A DNA stretch of 64,000 nucleotides from Saprospiraceae bacterium. GTDB lineage: Bacteria > Bacteroidota > Bacteroidia > Chitinophagales > Saprospiraceae. The notes beneath the pieces were generated by a model. It made no database searches. It saw only the letters and a program-made list of their open reading frames with translations, and had not been told where the DNA came from. A program made the position numbers and the translations under genes. The stretch lies in NCBI GenBank assembly GCA_016715105.1, contig JADKBO010000027.1:1-64000 (forward strand), written 5' to 3'. This document shows, piece after piece, positions 26,263 through 35,186 of the stretch; the first letter of the stretch is position 1; every line of letters begins with the position of its first letter.

Positions 26263-26766
26263 ATGATTTACCAAGTAAAAATTGCTACTATTTATCATTG
26301 TTCTTTAGCGCAAGCATTTAAAACACCGATGTTGTGTGATGTCACAAAAGTTCACACTGGATACGGGCTCATGCCAAAGGTTGTTTATTGTACAGAGGAC
26401 CAAAACTGGGGTCAGCCAGGTAGTAGTAAAAAAGTATTTGTGGCGAAGTCTATGACTCAAAAAGGTGGTTTTGCTTCAATGGATAAAGTAATCGATCGAA
26501 TCGAAAATAAATATTGGAAAATTGAGGTAAGTGATTTTCAGGCTTGGATGTTGGGCTTTACAAAATTTGTAGGCGAATGGGAAACGACAGAAATGGAAGC
26601 GGGAAAAATTCTGGTTAATTATACTTATACCCTACATGTCGGCACCGCACTTTTACATCCTTTGAATTGGTTGTTTGCACACACTTTTTGGAAGACTTAT
26701 ATGGGAAGGGTTTTAGAGAATATCAGGCGGATGATTGAGCAGGATGAGCCTTATCTTTATGAATGA
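26263..26766 (+). CDS. SRPBCC-like small protein
   Basis: The product is 167 aa beginning MIYQVKIATIYHCSLAQAF, as in START/SRPBCC (polyketide cyclase-like) folds, with a long C-terminal helix (FWKTYMGRVLENIRRMIEQD). The fold assignment rests on secondary-structure pattern, not a motif. It starts 15 bp after the hydrolase and probably shares its transcript. Confidence 0.6.
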   Translation: MIYQVKIATIYHCSLAQAFKTPMLCDVTKVHTGYGLMPKVVYCTEDQNWGQPGSSKKVFVAKSMTQKGGFASMDKVIDRIENKYWKIEVSDFQAWMLGFTKFVGEWETTEMEAGKILVNYTYTLHVGTALLHPLNWLFAHTFWKTYMGRVLENIRRMIEQDEPYLYE

Positions 26767-26908
26767 GGGGTTTTGTGGATAGTTCTTGCTACAACTAAAG
26801 TTCGCATTCCATAAGGCTTTGTCGTTTAGCAATCAACCTTAAGAAAAATCATCTGCCATTTTTCCGATATTTACTATTTTGGTGCCTCATTGAGCAAACG
26901 AAGCGTTC

Positions 26909-27376
26909 ATGTCCTTTTTTAAATCAAACAAGCATATCATACTATACGGAGCTGTATTGGCCATATTGATATTTTTATTAAGATGGCTCCAATGGAAGTT
27001 TTTGATACTTGACCATTCCATAGAAATTTATGTTGGTCTTGTTGCACTGCTCTTCACCATTATGGGATTCTGGATTGCCAACCAAATGACCAAAACCAAG
27101 TTCATCATCCAAACGGTTGAAAAGCAAGTTTTTATACCACTCGCAGAAAATTTTGTCCCAAACGAAAATGCATTGTTGGCTTTTGATCTAAGTAATCGTG
27201 AATTTGAAGTATTACAACTGATGGAAAAAGGCAATAGCAATGCAGAAATGGCCGATCAATTGTTTCTTTCTTTGAGTACCATCAAAACACACGTTTCTAA
27301 CCTCTATCAAAAAATGGACGTAAAAAGTAGAACTCAAGCGATTGCCAAAGCCAAAACCTTGAGAATCATTAAATAA
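26909..27376 (+). CDS. Membrane-anchored LuxR-type regulator
   Basis: The product is 155 aa. Two hydrophobic helices (about residues 10-28 and 38-58) are followed by a linker and a LuxR/GerE helix-turn-helix (LSNREFEVLQLMEKGNSNAE, then LSLSTIKTHVSNLYQKMDVK). No receiver or kinase domain exists, so the DNA-binding domain would sit at the inner face of the membrane. The adjacent downstream gene is a DUF4199 membrane protein, which it probably controls or works with (inference). Confidence 0.82.
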   Translation: MSFFKSNKHIILYGAVLAILIFLLRWLQWKFLILDHSIEIYVGLVALLFTIMGFWIANQMTKTKFIIQTVEKQVFIPLAENFVPNENALLAFDLSNREFEVLQLMEKGNSNAEMADQLFLSLSTIKTHVSNLYQKMDVKSRTQAIAKAKTLRIIK

Positions 27377-27486
27377 TATGTTCATTCTAAAGGACTAAAA
27401 CTGCCAAATTCAAAAATTTGGTACTAAAGTATGAGTATGAGATTTTGCCCTGTTGGTAGTTTTGAACCAACAAAACAATAAAAGAA

Positions 27487-28002
27487 ATGAAAAGAAATGT
27501 TTTACTTTTTGGATTGACTATAGGTTTAGTGCTTTGCGCAAACATGGTGGTTATGGTCAACATGATGTATGCAAATACACATTTCAAAGGAAATGATCTT
27601 TTGGGTTATGCGGCTATGGTGGCCATGTTTTCACTGATCTTTTTTGGCGTAAGAAATTATCGCAATAAAGAGCTGGGAGGATTTATTTCCTTTGGCAAGG
27701 CCTTTAAAACAGGTGCACTTATTGCGTTGGTTGCTTCAACACTTTATGTGATTATCTGGTTGTTTTATTATTACCTATTTGTACCAGATTTTATTGATGT
27801 CTATACCAAAATTGTTTTGCAAAATTGCACACCAGGAGATATCACAGCAAAAAGCAAAGAAATGGCTGATTTCAAAGAAATGTACAAAAATCCTTTGTTT
27901 GTAATTTTGATCACTTATTCTGAAGTTTTACCCATTGGCTTATTGGTTGCACTATTGAGCGCAACTATTTTAAAAGCAAAACCAAAAGAAGGACTTTCTT
28001 AA
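27487..28002 (+). CDS. DUF4199 membrane protein
   Basis: The product is 171 aa with four hydrophobic helices: 8-28, 40-56, 73-95 and 136-160. The LGGFISFGKAFKTG motif between helices 2 and 3 and the YxYYLFVPDF stretch after helix 3 are the DUF4199 pattern. Function is unknown. The 110-bp gap to the LuxR gene contains a possible -7 element TAGTTTTG (27457-27464). The 3' end converges with the xylanase gene, 19 bp away. Confidence 0.82.
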   Translation: MKRNVLLFGLTIGLVLCANMVVMVNMMYANTHFKGNDLLGYAAMVAMFSLIFFGVRNYRNKELGGFISFGKAFKTGALIALVASTLYVIIWLFYYYLFVPDFIDVYTKIVLQNCTPGDITAKSKEMADFKEMYKNPLFVILITYSEVLPIGLLVALLSATILKAKPKEGLS

Positions 28003-28021
28003 ACCAATAAAAGCAAGAGAA

Positions 28022-29122
28022 TTACTTTTTCTTCCTCAGTTCCAAAATACTGTAATACGCCTCCTTTGGTTTGTTTTCTCTGTCAAACAAAAGCGGATAA
28101 TTGGTGCGACCACGAGCAGGGAAATTATTTTTCCATGAATTTCCATCATTCACTCCCCATAAAGTCACTCTGCTGATGACTGATTTGTGCTTGAGAAATA
28201 AAGCAAAAATATCTTTGTATCTTTTAGCTTGAGCTGCTTTGATTTCATCTGGCAAACCATTGACGTAAGGATTGAGTGCGGCAGTATTTTGGGCACTTTG
28301 GCTGATGTCAGCACCACTTACGTTTCTTGGATTTGGTAAAACATCGATGTCAAGCTCAGTGATGGAAACTTTTACACCAAGGGCAGCGTAGGCTAGGATG
28401 CTGGTCTCAATTTCTTCAAGGGTGGGAGTTTCCAATCCCCAATGGCCCTGCATTCCAATGCCATCAATTTTTGCACCACTTTCCTGTATTTTTTTCACCA
28501 TTCTGATGACACCATTCCTTTTTTCTACACCCGTCATACTGTAATCATTGTAGTACAATTCAGCTTTAGGGTCTGCCGCAGCTGCAAGTTTAAATGCCAA
28601 TGCCAGGTAGTCTTCTCCCAATACTTCAAGAAAAACAGATTTTCTGAGTGACCCATCACCTTCTACTGCTTCATTCACCACATCCCAACTAAAAGTTCTT
28701 CCAGCATATCTGCCTGCAACAGTATTGATGTGTTTGGTCATAGCAGCAATCATATCTTCTTTGGTTTTTTTATCTCTGAAAAACCTGGAAAGCTGACTGT
28801 GCCATATCAAAGTATGGCCATGTACTTTTGACTTACTTTTTTCCGCCAATGCATAAAGTGCATCCGCTATTTCCCATTTGTAAACATCCTCTTCTGGGTG
28901 CAACAAAGAAGATTTCATATCATTTTCTGCAGTAAGAACGTTAAATTCTTTGGCAACAAGGGCAGCTTGCACAGGGTCTTTCTCCAGGATTTGGTTGGTA
29001 CTTAATGCTGTTCCGATCAAAAAAGCACCATCATATGCAGATCTCAAGGATTGCGCAAAACTGGTGTTGGCCAAAGCTGTGACCAACATTGCAGAAAGTA
29101 GTACGATTCTATTTAATTTCAT
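28022..29122 (-). CDS. Endo-1,4-beta-xylanase, glycoside hydrolase family 10
   Basis: The product is 366 aa with a signal peptide (hydrophobic core then ANTSFAQ). The GH10 catalytic barrel is clear: VHGHTLIWHSQ, acid/base Glu in WDVVNEAVEGDG, YNDYSMTG, and nucleophile Glu in ITELDIDVLPNPR, followed by the substrate loop VTLWGVNDGNSWKNN. It cleaves internal xylan bonds outside the cytoplasm. It is not next to other polysaccharide genes; the GH115 enzyme lies 26 kb away and may act on the same glucuronoxylan. Confidence 0.93.
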   Translation of the reverse strand: MKLNRIVLLSAMLVTALANTSFAQSLRSAYDGAFLIGTALSTNQILEKDPVQAALVAKEFNVLTAENDMKSSLLHPEEDVYKWEIADALYALAEKSKSKVHGHTLIWHSQLSRFFRDKKTKEDMIAAMTKHINTVAGRYAGRTFSWDVVNEAVEGDGSLRKSVFLEVLGEDYLALAFKLAAAADPKAELYYNDYSMTGVEKRNGVIRMVKKIQESGAKIDGIGMQGHWGLETPTLEEIETSILAYAALGVKVSITELDIDVLPNPRNVSGADISQSAQNTAALNPYVNGLPDEIKAAQAKRYKDIFALFLKHKSVISRVTLWGVNDGNSWKNNFPARGRTNYPLLFDRENKPKEAYYSILELRKKK

Positions 29123-29345
29123 GTGTCTTTAATTATTTCTATGTTTTAAAATGTAGCAAACAATGATACAAAATCAGAGTCATTTAAAGGAATATGTGTT
29201 TGCTTTTTAACGATTTGATAGGATTTCATTCGATACTTTCACTTGAATTATTTCTACCGTACAAAAAATAAGGTCATATTTAAATCAAAGCAATATTTCC
29301 AGGCTTTGAAGAGGTTATTAGAAAAATAGAATGTTGCTGTTGCAA

Positions 29346-29377
29346 TTGACAGGTAAGTTTAAAAAGAAGTAACTTTG
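29346..29377 (+). promoter_or_regulatory. Bacteroidota-type promoter for LytTR gene
   Basis: TTG at 29346-29348 and TAACTTTG at 29370-29377 are separated by 21 bp, matching the -33 TTTG and -7 TAnnTTTG pattern apart from the -33 box reading ATTG. Confidence 0.45.
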
Positions 29378-29407
29378 TATCGGGAACTATCCTCAAAAGC
29401 AAACAAA

Positions 29408-30229
29408 TTGAATACTATAATTCACCAAAACAGTATCCTCAAAAAAGGAGATTTCAAAAATTCTACCACTTGGTGGTTGGGTGGTTTGGTAGGTTTTATG
29501 TTATTGGCAGTTTTTCAGGATTATTTGTTCAGTAAGTTTCAAGATACAGGATTTTACCTATCGGAATCATTGCTTTATAATGCCATTTGGTTATTTCTCA
29601 TTCCTCTGACCATTCTTGAATTTGGGTTGTTAGATAAGATTAGAGTGGTCACAAAACTTCACAAAAGTTTCTTTATCATTGGTTTGTCAGCCCTTTTATG
29701 TTTGCTGCATATCTTACTTTTTAGCATATTTTTTGTAACTGTCAGTCATCTTATTTATACGCCTGGTCATGCATTCAGAAATATTTTTGGTAGTGCAATG
29801 TCCGGTCAATTTTACTTGTTATTGTTTTTTTATACGGCTACTCCATTTTTCAGAGATTTCTTGAACGATCGGAAGGAAAAAGAAAAGCAAGCTTCAGTAA
29901 GTCTGGGTGATAAAATAAAAATCAAAACAGGTGCGAAAACAGTTGTTTTGAATATGGAAGAAATCGAGTGGATAACCACAGACAAACCATATTCTGTATT
30001 ACATGCCAATGGAAAAGTCTACTTAGATGATCGATCCTTGAAGGATTTTGAAGACTTGCTCAATCCCCTTCAATTTTTGCGTGTGCATCGTTCCACCATC
30101 ATACACGTTACATTCATCAAATCTTTTACTTCCAGACAAAATGGAGATTACGATGTGGAATTAAAAAGTGGACAGTTGGTGAGAATGAGTCGGCATTACA
30201 AACAGAATTGGGAAACCTTACTCCACTGA
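29408..30229 (+). CDS. LytTR-domain transcriptional regulator with membrane segments
   Basis: The product is about 273 aa. A TTG at 29408 is chosen because the promoter -7 box ends at 29377; an in-frame TTG at 29375 lies within that box, and no ATG precedes 29491. Four hydrophobic helices span about residues 23-150. Residues 180-273 are a LytTR DNA-binding domain (EWITTDKPYSVLHANGK, LKDFEDLLNPLQFLRVHRST, RMSRHYKQNWETLL). Membrane-anchored LytTR proteins respond to envelope signals in this phylum. Its targets are unknown; the two dioxygenase genes downstream are candidates. Confidence 0.82.
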   Translation: MNTIIHQNSILKKGDFKNSTTWWLGGLVGFMLLAVFQDYLFSKFQDTGFYLSESLLYNAIWLFLIPLTILEFGLLDKIRVVTKLHKSFFIIGLSALLCLLHILLFSIFFVTVSHLIYTPGHAFRNIFGSAMSGQFYLLLFFYTATPFFRDFLNDRKEKEKQASVSLGDKIKIKTGAKTVVLNMEEIEWITTDKPYSVLHANGKVYLDDRSLKDFEDLLNPLQFLRVHRSTIIHVTFIKSFTSRQNGDYDVELKSGQLVRMSRHYKQNWETLLH

Positions 30230-30310
30230 GCACAAACTCCCCTCCACACAGCCTTTTCCCCCATTTCCTAAGTCCTTTCTATGCTTTTTGGCTATAATTT
30301 TATTTCAAAA

Positions 30311-31534
30311 ATGAAACAAATGGCCTTTAATTGCAAATGGTGTATACACCTTATTTTAGTAGGATTGATGATTGGTTGTCAAGGGCAAAATCTCTCCATT
30401 CAACCAGAAACCTCGACACTCAGCAATGACTTTGATCGCAACCCTCCATTTGAATACAAAATGCCTGCTCAACTTTCCAGTATTGATACCAGTGATGGTT
30501 GGGCTCAAGATGGCCAGAAAATTTTGCTTACAGGCACTGTATTTTTGCCAGACTCAAAGACACCTGCTGCAGGAATTGTATTGTATTATTACCACACGGA
30601 TATTCACGGAATATATGCAATGGATCCCGCAAAAAATTACAACATGCCCAAAAATGAATTGGGCCAAACGCATGGTTACCTCAGGGGTTGGATAAAAACA
30701 GATAGTACCGGCAGGTATGAAATTTATACCATTTTGCCTGGTGCATATCCGGGTAGGGGAGAGCCCAAACACATACACGTTTATATCAAAGAAAGCGATC
30801 AAGATTTGCCTTATTACATCGATGATTTTGTATTTGACGATGATCCATTGTTGTCCAGTGCAAAGAGAGTTAAGTTAGAAAATCGAGGTGGAAGTGGAGT
30901 CATCAGATTTGGTGATCAAGGTGGTCTGCTTATAGGCGAGCGAAACATCATCCTTGGTTTGAATGTAATGGGATATCAGAATGGCACTTTTACAAAATCG
31001 CTATCTGGTAAAAACATTGGAGAAGAGGTTTTGTCTTTCACTCCTTACCATGCCTTTGGTCCGGATAAAGGCACCAAGACATGTCCTGTTTGTAAATATG
31101 GATGGTTTCACGGCATTGTTTATTATGTCGGCAATGGTGCAGATTGGTCGGCAATCAAAAAATGGTTGGTCTTTTTGGAATCCGAAAGTGAAAAAAGAAA
31201 GGAATATTTGAAAGTTTATTTGGTCTATGGCAATGATCAAAACTATTCCAAAGCGGATCGCATAAAAAGATTGGAAGAACTTGGTGTGGAACTCAAACTG
31301 AAAAACACTGCTCTGACCTTTGTGCCTTCTTTGACAGATCAAGAGTCGGATGTTTATTTGAATGCAATCAACCAGCAAGTGGAAAATACCATCTTGGTAT
31401 ATCGGAGGAATACGATCATTGCAAAGTATATAGATGCGCCTGCAATTCCTGCCAACTTTACAGAAATTTCAATGCTTTTGGATGAAACTTCGACAGGATA
31501 TTTTAAATTGCCTAGGCCAATATATGAGGAATGA
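30311..31534 (+). CDS. Intradiol-dioxygenase domain fused to thioredoxin-like domain
   Basis: The product is about 407 aa. The start at 30311 opens a lipoprotein signal (lipobox LMIGC), so it is probably an envelope lipoprotein. Residues 50-215 match the intradiol ring-cleavage dioxygenase C-domain: YYYHTDIHGIY, then YEIYTILPGAYPGRG and HIHVYI, which supply the Tyr and His iron ligands of catechol 1,2-dioxygenases. After residue 230 a second domain has CPVCKYGW, a CxxC pair, then SAIKKWLVFLESE, resembling a thioredoxin-like fold. Substrate unknown. It is followed by an extradiol-type dioxygenase gene. Confidence 0.78.
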   Translation: MKQMAFNCKWCIHLILVGLMIGCQGQNLSIQPETSTLSNDFDRNPPFEYKMPAQLSSIDTSDGWAQDGQKILLTGTVFLPDSKTPAAGIVLYYYHTDIHGIYAMDPAKNYNMPKNELGQTHGYLRGWIKTDSTGRYEIYTILPGAYPGRGEPKHIHVYIKESDQDLPYYIDDFVFDDDPLLSSAKRVKLENRGGSGVIRFGDQGGLLIGERNIILGLNVMGYQNGTFTKSLSGKNIGEEVLSFTPYHAFGPDKGTKTCPVCKYGWFHGIVYYVGNGADWSAIKKWLVFLESESEKRKEYLKVYLVYGNDQNYSKADRIKRLEELGVELKLKNTALTFVPSLTDQESDVYLNAINQQVENTILVYRRNTIIAKYIDAPAIPANFTEISMLLDETSTGYFKLPRPIYEE

Positions 31535-31599
31535 GTTCACATTGGAACGTTACATATAAACTTGTGGTCAGATTTCAGTTTCTGGATAAATTCCAAAAT

Positions 31600-31630
31600 T
31601 TTGCGTTAATACTATATTGTAGTAGTTTTG
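31600..31630 (+). promoter_or_regulatory. Consensus Bacteroidota promoter for ygiD
   Basis: TTTG (31600-31603), exactly 19 bp, then TAGTTTTG (31623-31630) fit the -33/-7 consensus of Bacteroidota housekeeping promoters. The start codon follows 22 bp later. Confidence 0.65.
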
Positions 31631-31652
31631 ATACGATATTAAAAGAAAGTAG

Positions 31653-32564
31653 ATGGAACGCAAAGATTTTTTAAAACTTTTGGCCTTCACACCACTCATT
31701 CCACAACAGATGAATTTATCAGAATTTGAAAAAATAACAACCGATTTACCCGTTCAGAGTGGTAAAATGCCCGTTTTGTTTACCTCACACGGCAACCCAA
31801 TGGACATTCCAAAATCTAGAGACGAGCGTCCATTTTGGAATTCCTTATTTGAATTGGGCAAGGATTTACATAATAAGTTTGAAATAAAGGCAGCATTGGT
31901 GGTATCTGCGCACTGGTGTACCACCAAAGACACTCAAGTCAACGTGTCACCAAACCAAAAGCAAATCTATGACTACTACGGTTTTCCCAAAGAGTACTAT
32001 GAAGTGATTTACCAGGCAAATGGCGCTCCGGACATTGCAGCAGAGGTCAAACATTTAATTCCAGATGTAAAAGAAACCATGGATTGGGGACTCGACCACG
32101 GAGCTTGGCCGATGCTCATGCATTTGTTTCCAGAAGCCAACGTTCCCGTTTTCCAGATGAGCATCAATTATTATGCATCTCCAATGTATCATTATGAGTT
32201 GGGCAAACAATTGAAAAAACTGAGAGAAAAAGGGGTTCTGATCATTGGTAGTGGTTCTATGATTCATAATTTGCAATTGGTCATGAATAAAATGCGAACT
32301 GGCGATCTCAGTCCTTTCGGATGGGAAGCAGAATACGACGAGTGGCTCAAAACCCAATTGATTGAGCGCAATGTCAACAATCTGATCAATTATGAAACAA
32401 GTCACAAATTGGGTAAATTGGCCTCGCCAACGCCTGATCATTACGTTCCCGTTTTGTATTCCTTGGGGTTGATGGATAAGGGAGACGATCTCAGTTTCTT
32501 TTATGAGGAAAATGCAACCATACCCGCATTCAGCGAGCGAAGTTTTCTTTTGAAACAGTCTTAA
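31653..32564 (+). CDS. ygiD: Extradiol dioxygenase, DODA/YgiD family
   Basis: The product is 303 aa, a typical length for DODA/YgiD proteins. Motifs are LFTSHGNPMDIP (first His), VVSAHWC, MDWGLDHGAWPMLMHLFP, and IIGSGSMIHNLQ, which together form the non-heme metal site. Such enzymes cleave 4,5-DOPA or other catechols. The N-terminus (KLLAFTPLIPQ) is weakly hydrophobic and could be a degenerate signal. Possesses its own promoter and lies 118 bp downstream of the dioxygenase-thioredoxin fusion. Confidence 0.88.
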   Translation: MERKDFLKLLAFTPLIPQQMNLSEFEKITTDLPVQSGKMPVLFTSHGNPMDIPKSRDERPFWNSLFELGKDLHNKFEIKAALVVSAHWCTTKDTQVNVSPNQKQIYDYYGFPKEYYEVIYQANGAPDIAAEVKHLIPDVKETMDWGLDHGAWPMLMHLFPEANVPVFQMSINYYASPMYHYELGKQLKKLREKGVLIIGSGSMIHNLQLVMNKMRTGDLSPFGWEAEYDEWLKTQLIERNVNNLINYETSHKLGKLASPTPDHYVPVLYSLGLMDKGDDLSFFYEENATIPAFSERSFLLKQS

Positions 32565-32796
32565 CAATTTAGTTTTTCACTCAAAAAAGCAGTAAATAAC
32601 TCGATTGTTATCCAGAAATTTGTTTTGATGAAAATCTTATCGCGAATCTACCATTCGAACTTTTGCAACATCCTGCACTATCTTAATAGAGTTTTATCCA
32701 GATAAAGCATTCTTTATTGAGCTTACCTCAAGCATTATTTTTTTAAAGTGCTGATCTGATTTTTAATGTTTAAAAAACCAATTAAATCATTGTGCA

Positions 32797-33513
32797 ATGA
32801 AAAGGATCTATTTGTTTACCATATTGATGATCAGTTTGATTTCAGCATGTAATCCCAAATTTTATACGCCAAATACGCAAAATGTGCCACTCTTATCTAC
32901 AAAAGGTGAAATGAACCTGACACTATCGGGTAATGGAAATCAAGTGGAATTTCAAGGGGCCAATGCCATCACAAACAATATTGGCATCAAGGCTAATGGT
33001 GGACTTTTTATACCTCCAGATATTGATAACGGCAATGGGGGATCAGGCAAATTTTTGGAAGCAGGCATCGGATATTATAAAGAATTATCACCTGGATGGG
33101 TTTTTGAAACTTATGGTATTGCAGGTTTTGGATCTTTTGAAAACCACCTTCCAGCTTCTGCGACCACTACACCAGTGACAGTAGGAGATGTCTCTGCCAA
33201 TATTTTTAGAATTGGTTTGCAGCCAAATATAGGCTATAAATCCAAATTCTTCTCAGCCGCACTTTCTACCAGAATTGCCAACCTATCATACAATAATATA
33301 GAAGGAGACCTAATTTTCGATGGTGAAGACCAAGTGGAATATTTGGAGGAAAATAAATCAAATATTTTGATAGAGCCTGCATTGACAATAAGAGGTGGCC
33401 TTGAAAAATTAAAATTAGAATTACAATTTGGTTTCAGTTTCAACACAAGCAATAAAAACTTCAGTCAAGACAATGCTTATCTTACCCTGGGTTTGAATTT
33501 CAATTTTAAGTAA
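32797..33513 (+). CDS. Outer-membrane beta-barrel lipoprotein, unknown
   Basis: The product is 238 aa with a lipoprotein signal (lipobox-like LISAC, Cys18). The mature part shows repeated alternating beta strands (MNLTLSGNGNQVEFQGA, FLEAGIGYYKELSPGWVFET) and ends with NAYLTLGLNFNFK, the aromatic C-terminus of outer-membrane barrels. Function is unknown. It converges with the SusD gene over a shared bidirectional terminator. Confidence 0.75.
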   Translation: MKRIYLFTILMISLISACNPKFYTPNTQNVPLLSTKGEMNLTLSGNGNQVEFQGANAITNNIGIKANGGLFIPPDIDNGNGGSGKFLEAGIGYYKELSPGWVFETYGIAGFGSFENHLPASATTTPVTVGDVSANIFRIGLQPNIGYKSKFFSAALSTRIANLSYNNIEGDLIFDGEDQVEYLEENKSNILIEPALTIRGGLEKLKLELQFGFSFNTSNKNFSQDNAYLTLGLNFNFK

Positions 33514-33547
33514 TTCAATTTTGGCTTGACCATTCATAGAAAAAGAA

Positions 33548-33580
33548 ATGCCCTTCAATAAACATTGAAGGGCATCGCTT
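33548..33580. terminator. Bidirectional terminator
   Basis: ATGCCCTTCAAT, AAAC, ATTGAAGGGCAT is a perfect 12-bp stem with a 4-base loop. A T-rich run follows on the plus strand and A-rich DNA precedes it, giving a T-run on the minus strand, so it can end both converging genes. Confidence 0.85.
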
Positions 33581-33618
33581 TTTAAAATCAAAAATAAATA
33601 TCTTAATAGAGACGCTGT

Positions 33619-35181
33619 TTATTTATCCCAGAAAACTCTTGAAGTCATTTTATCTCCACCAATTGCTGCGGCTGCTGCCAAATAATTTGCATTATTTTGA
33701 GCTAACTCATAGTCTGGATAAGAAAACCTACGTGCAAAACCTCCACCATATAGGTCATTTGCTTTATTTGGAGATAATGCAGGAAACCCACTTCTTCTGA
33801 AATTTGCAAAAGCTTGTACACCATTAGTTAAATAAACAATCCAAAGTTGATTATTGATTAATTCGATACCATTTGTCGCATTGTAAGCTACATTAGGGCT
33901 TGCCAAAAACGCAACGATATCGCCCTCAGGAATGGCGCTTGTCTTAGGGTAAAGACTATATCTCGCAATATCTGCACGGATACCATCTTCATAATATTGC
34001 TTGGCAGCAGCTGCACCACCTGCAATCCAACCTCTTTGAGCAGCTTCTGCTAATAATAAAGAAACTTCACCATAAGTTACCCAAAAAGCTGGTGCGGTCA
34101 ATGAAGCCAAAGAATTAACGTTCATTTGTGAATAATTATATCCACCCCCGCGAACACCCCTATAAGCTGCCTTTGATAATTCAGTATTCAAAATACCAAT
34201 AGGCACTCCAAATTGTTCTGCAGTCACAACATTGGGAGCTGTATCAGCGAGTGGATCTGCAGGGTTTTTATAAGTAGCTATGATGAACTTAGTTCGCGGA
34301 TCTTCTGTGTTTTTCAATTGATTCACAAATGGTTCAGCTGCATAATAAAAATATGGATTGTTGTTAACCAAACCACCATTTTTCCCATTAGTAAAAGCTG
34401 CACCATCAAACTGCACGTATGCATTGTCTGCATTGGAAGTCATCACACCACCACTGAAAGCTGCTGCTGCAATAGCTGCTGCCTTGGAAGGATCTGCCTT
34501 AGAATATCTCATACCCAATCTGAGTAATAAAGAGTTACCAAGTTTTTTCCACTTTTCTGTTTGAACAGCAGCAGTGGTTGAAGGAATGCTTCCCTTAGCA
34601 CCATAAAATAAATCTGCGGAAACAAAATCAGCAGTAGCGCTCAATGCTGCAACTGATTCTTTCAATTCCTTTTCCAAATCTGCATAAATGGCAGCATCAT
34701 CATCATAAGATGGGTAGAAAAATTCATCTCCCTTGATAAAAGCTTGTCCTGCATTAAAATAAGGAACATCGCCATAACTGTCCACCACATTCATGAAAGT
34801 CTGTGCCTTCCAAATGCGAATCATACTTCTTAAATTGACTCTTTCTGGTTGAGTTTCTAGCAAGAAAAGTGCCTGTGTCAAGTTTTTGATAACGTTTGGA
34901 TACGAGCCATCCCAAACACCATTATTGAAGTTGTCATTGTCCGTATTGAAATTTGGACCCTGGGTAGCTCCAGAATTGTGTGGGTTTACAAAATGTTGTG
35001 CAATGGTGTGTTCAGATTCCCAACCTCCTAAACTGGTCCTTTGCGATCCTGCAAATAGTAGAGCTGGATCTACACTTGTGAGTGCATATGGATTGGTGTT
35101 GATATCAACAAAATCTTTATCGCAACTCCCTAATACCGTAAGTAGCGCAATCGCAATTATATATATTTTTGTGTTTTTCAT
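33619..35181 (-). CDS. SusD/RagB-like nutrient-binding outer-membrane lipoprotein
   Basis: The product is 520 aa with a lipoprotein signal (LTVLGSC, Cys20). The opening DFVDINTNPYALTSVDPALLF is the start of the SusD-like_2 type. Tetratricopeptide-like segments (ANYLAAAAAIGG; AAKQYYEDGIRAD) and WIVYLTNGVQAFANFRRSGFP follow. SusD-like proteins cap the TonB-dependent SusC channel and bind glycans or peptides. It starts 5 bp after the SusC gene, forming the usual pair, and no glycoside hydrolase is adjacent, so the substrate is unknown. Confidence 0.93.
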   Translation of the reverse strand: MKNTKIYIIAIALLTVLGSCDKDFVDINTNPYALTSVDPALLFAGSQRTSLGGWESEHTIAQHFVNPHNSGATQGPNFNTDNDNFNNGVWDGSYPNVIKNLTQALFLLETQPERVNLRSMIRIWKAQTFMNVVDSYGDVPYFNAGQAFIKGDEFFYPSYDDDAAIYADLEKELKESVAALSATADFVSADLFYGAKGSIPSTTAAVQTEKWKKLGNSLLLRLGMRYSKADPSKAAAIAAAAFSGGVMTSNADNAYVQFDGAAFTNGKNGGLVNNNPYFYYAAEPFVNQLKNTEDPRTKFIIATYKNPADPLADTAPNVVTAEQFGVPIGILNTELSKAAYRGVRGGGYNYSQMNVNSLASLTAPAFWVTYGEVSLLLAEAAQRGWIAGGAAAAKQYYEDGIRADIARYSLYPKTSAIPEGDIVAFLASPNVAYNATNGIELINNQLWIVYLTNGVQAFANFRRSGFPALSPNKANDLYGGGFARRFSYPDYELAQNNANYLAAAAAIGGDKMTSRVFWDK

Positions 35182-35186
35182 CTTTC

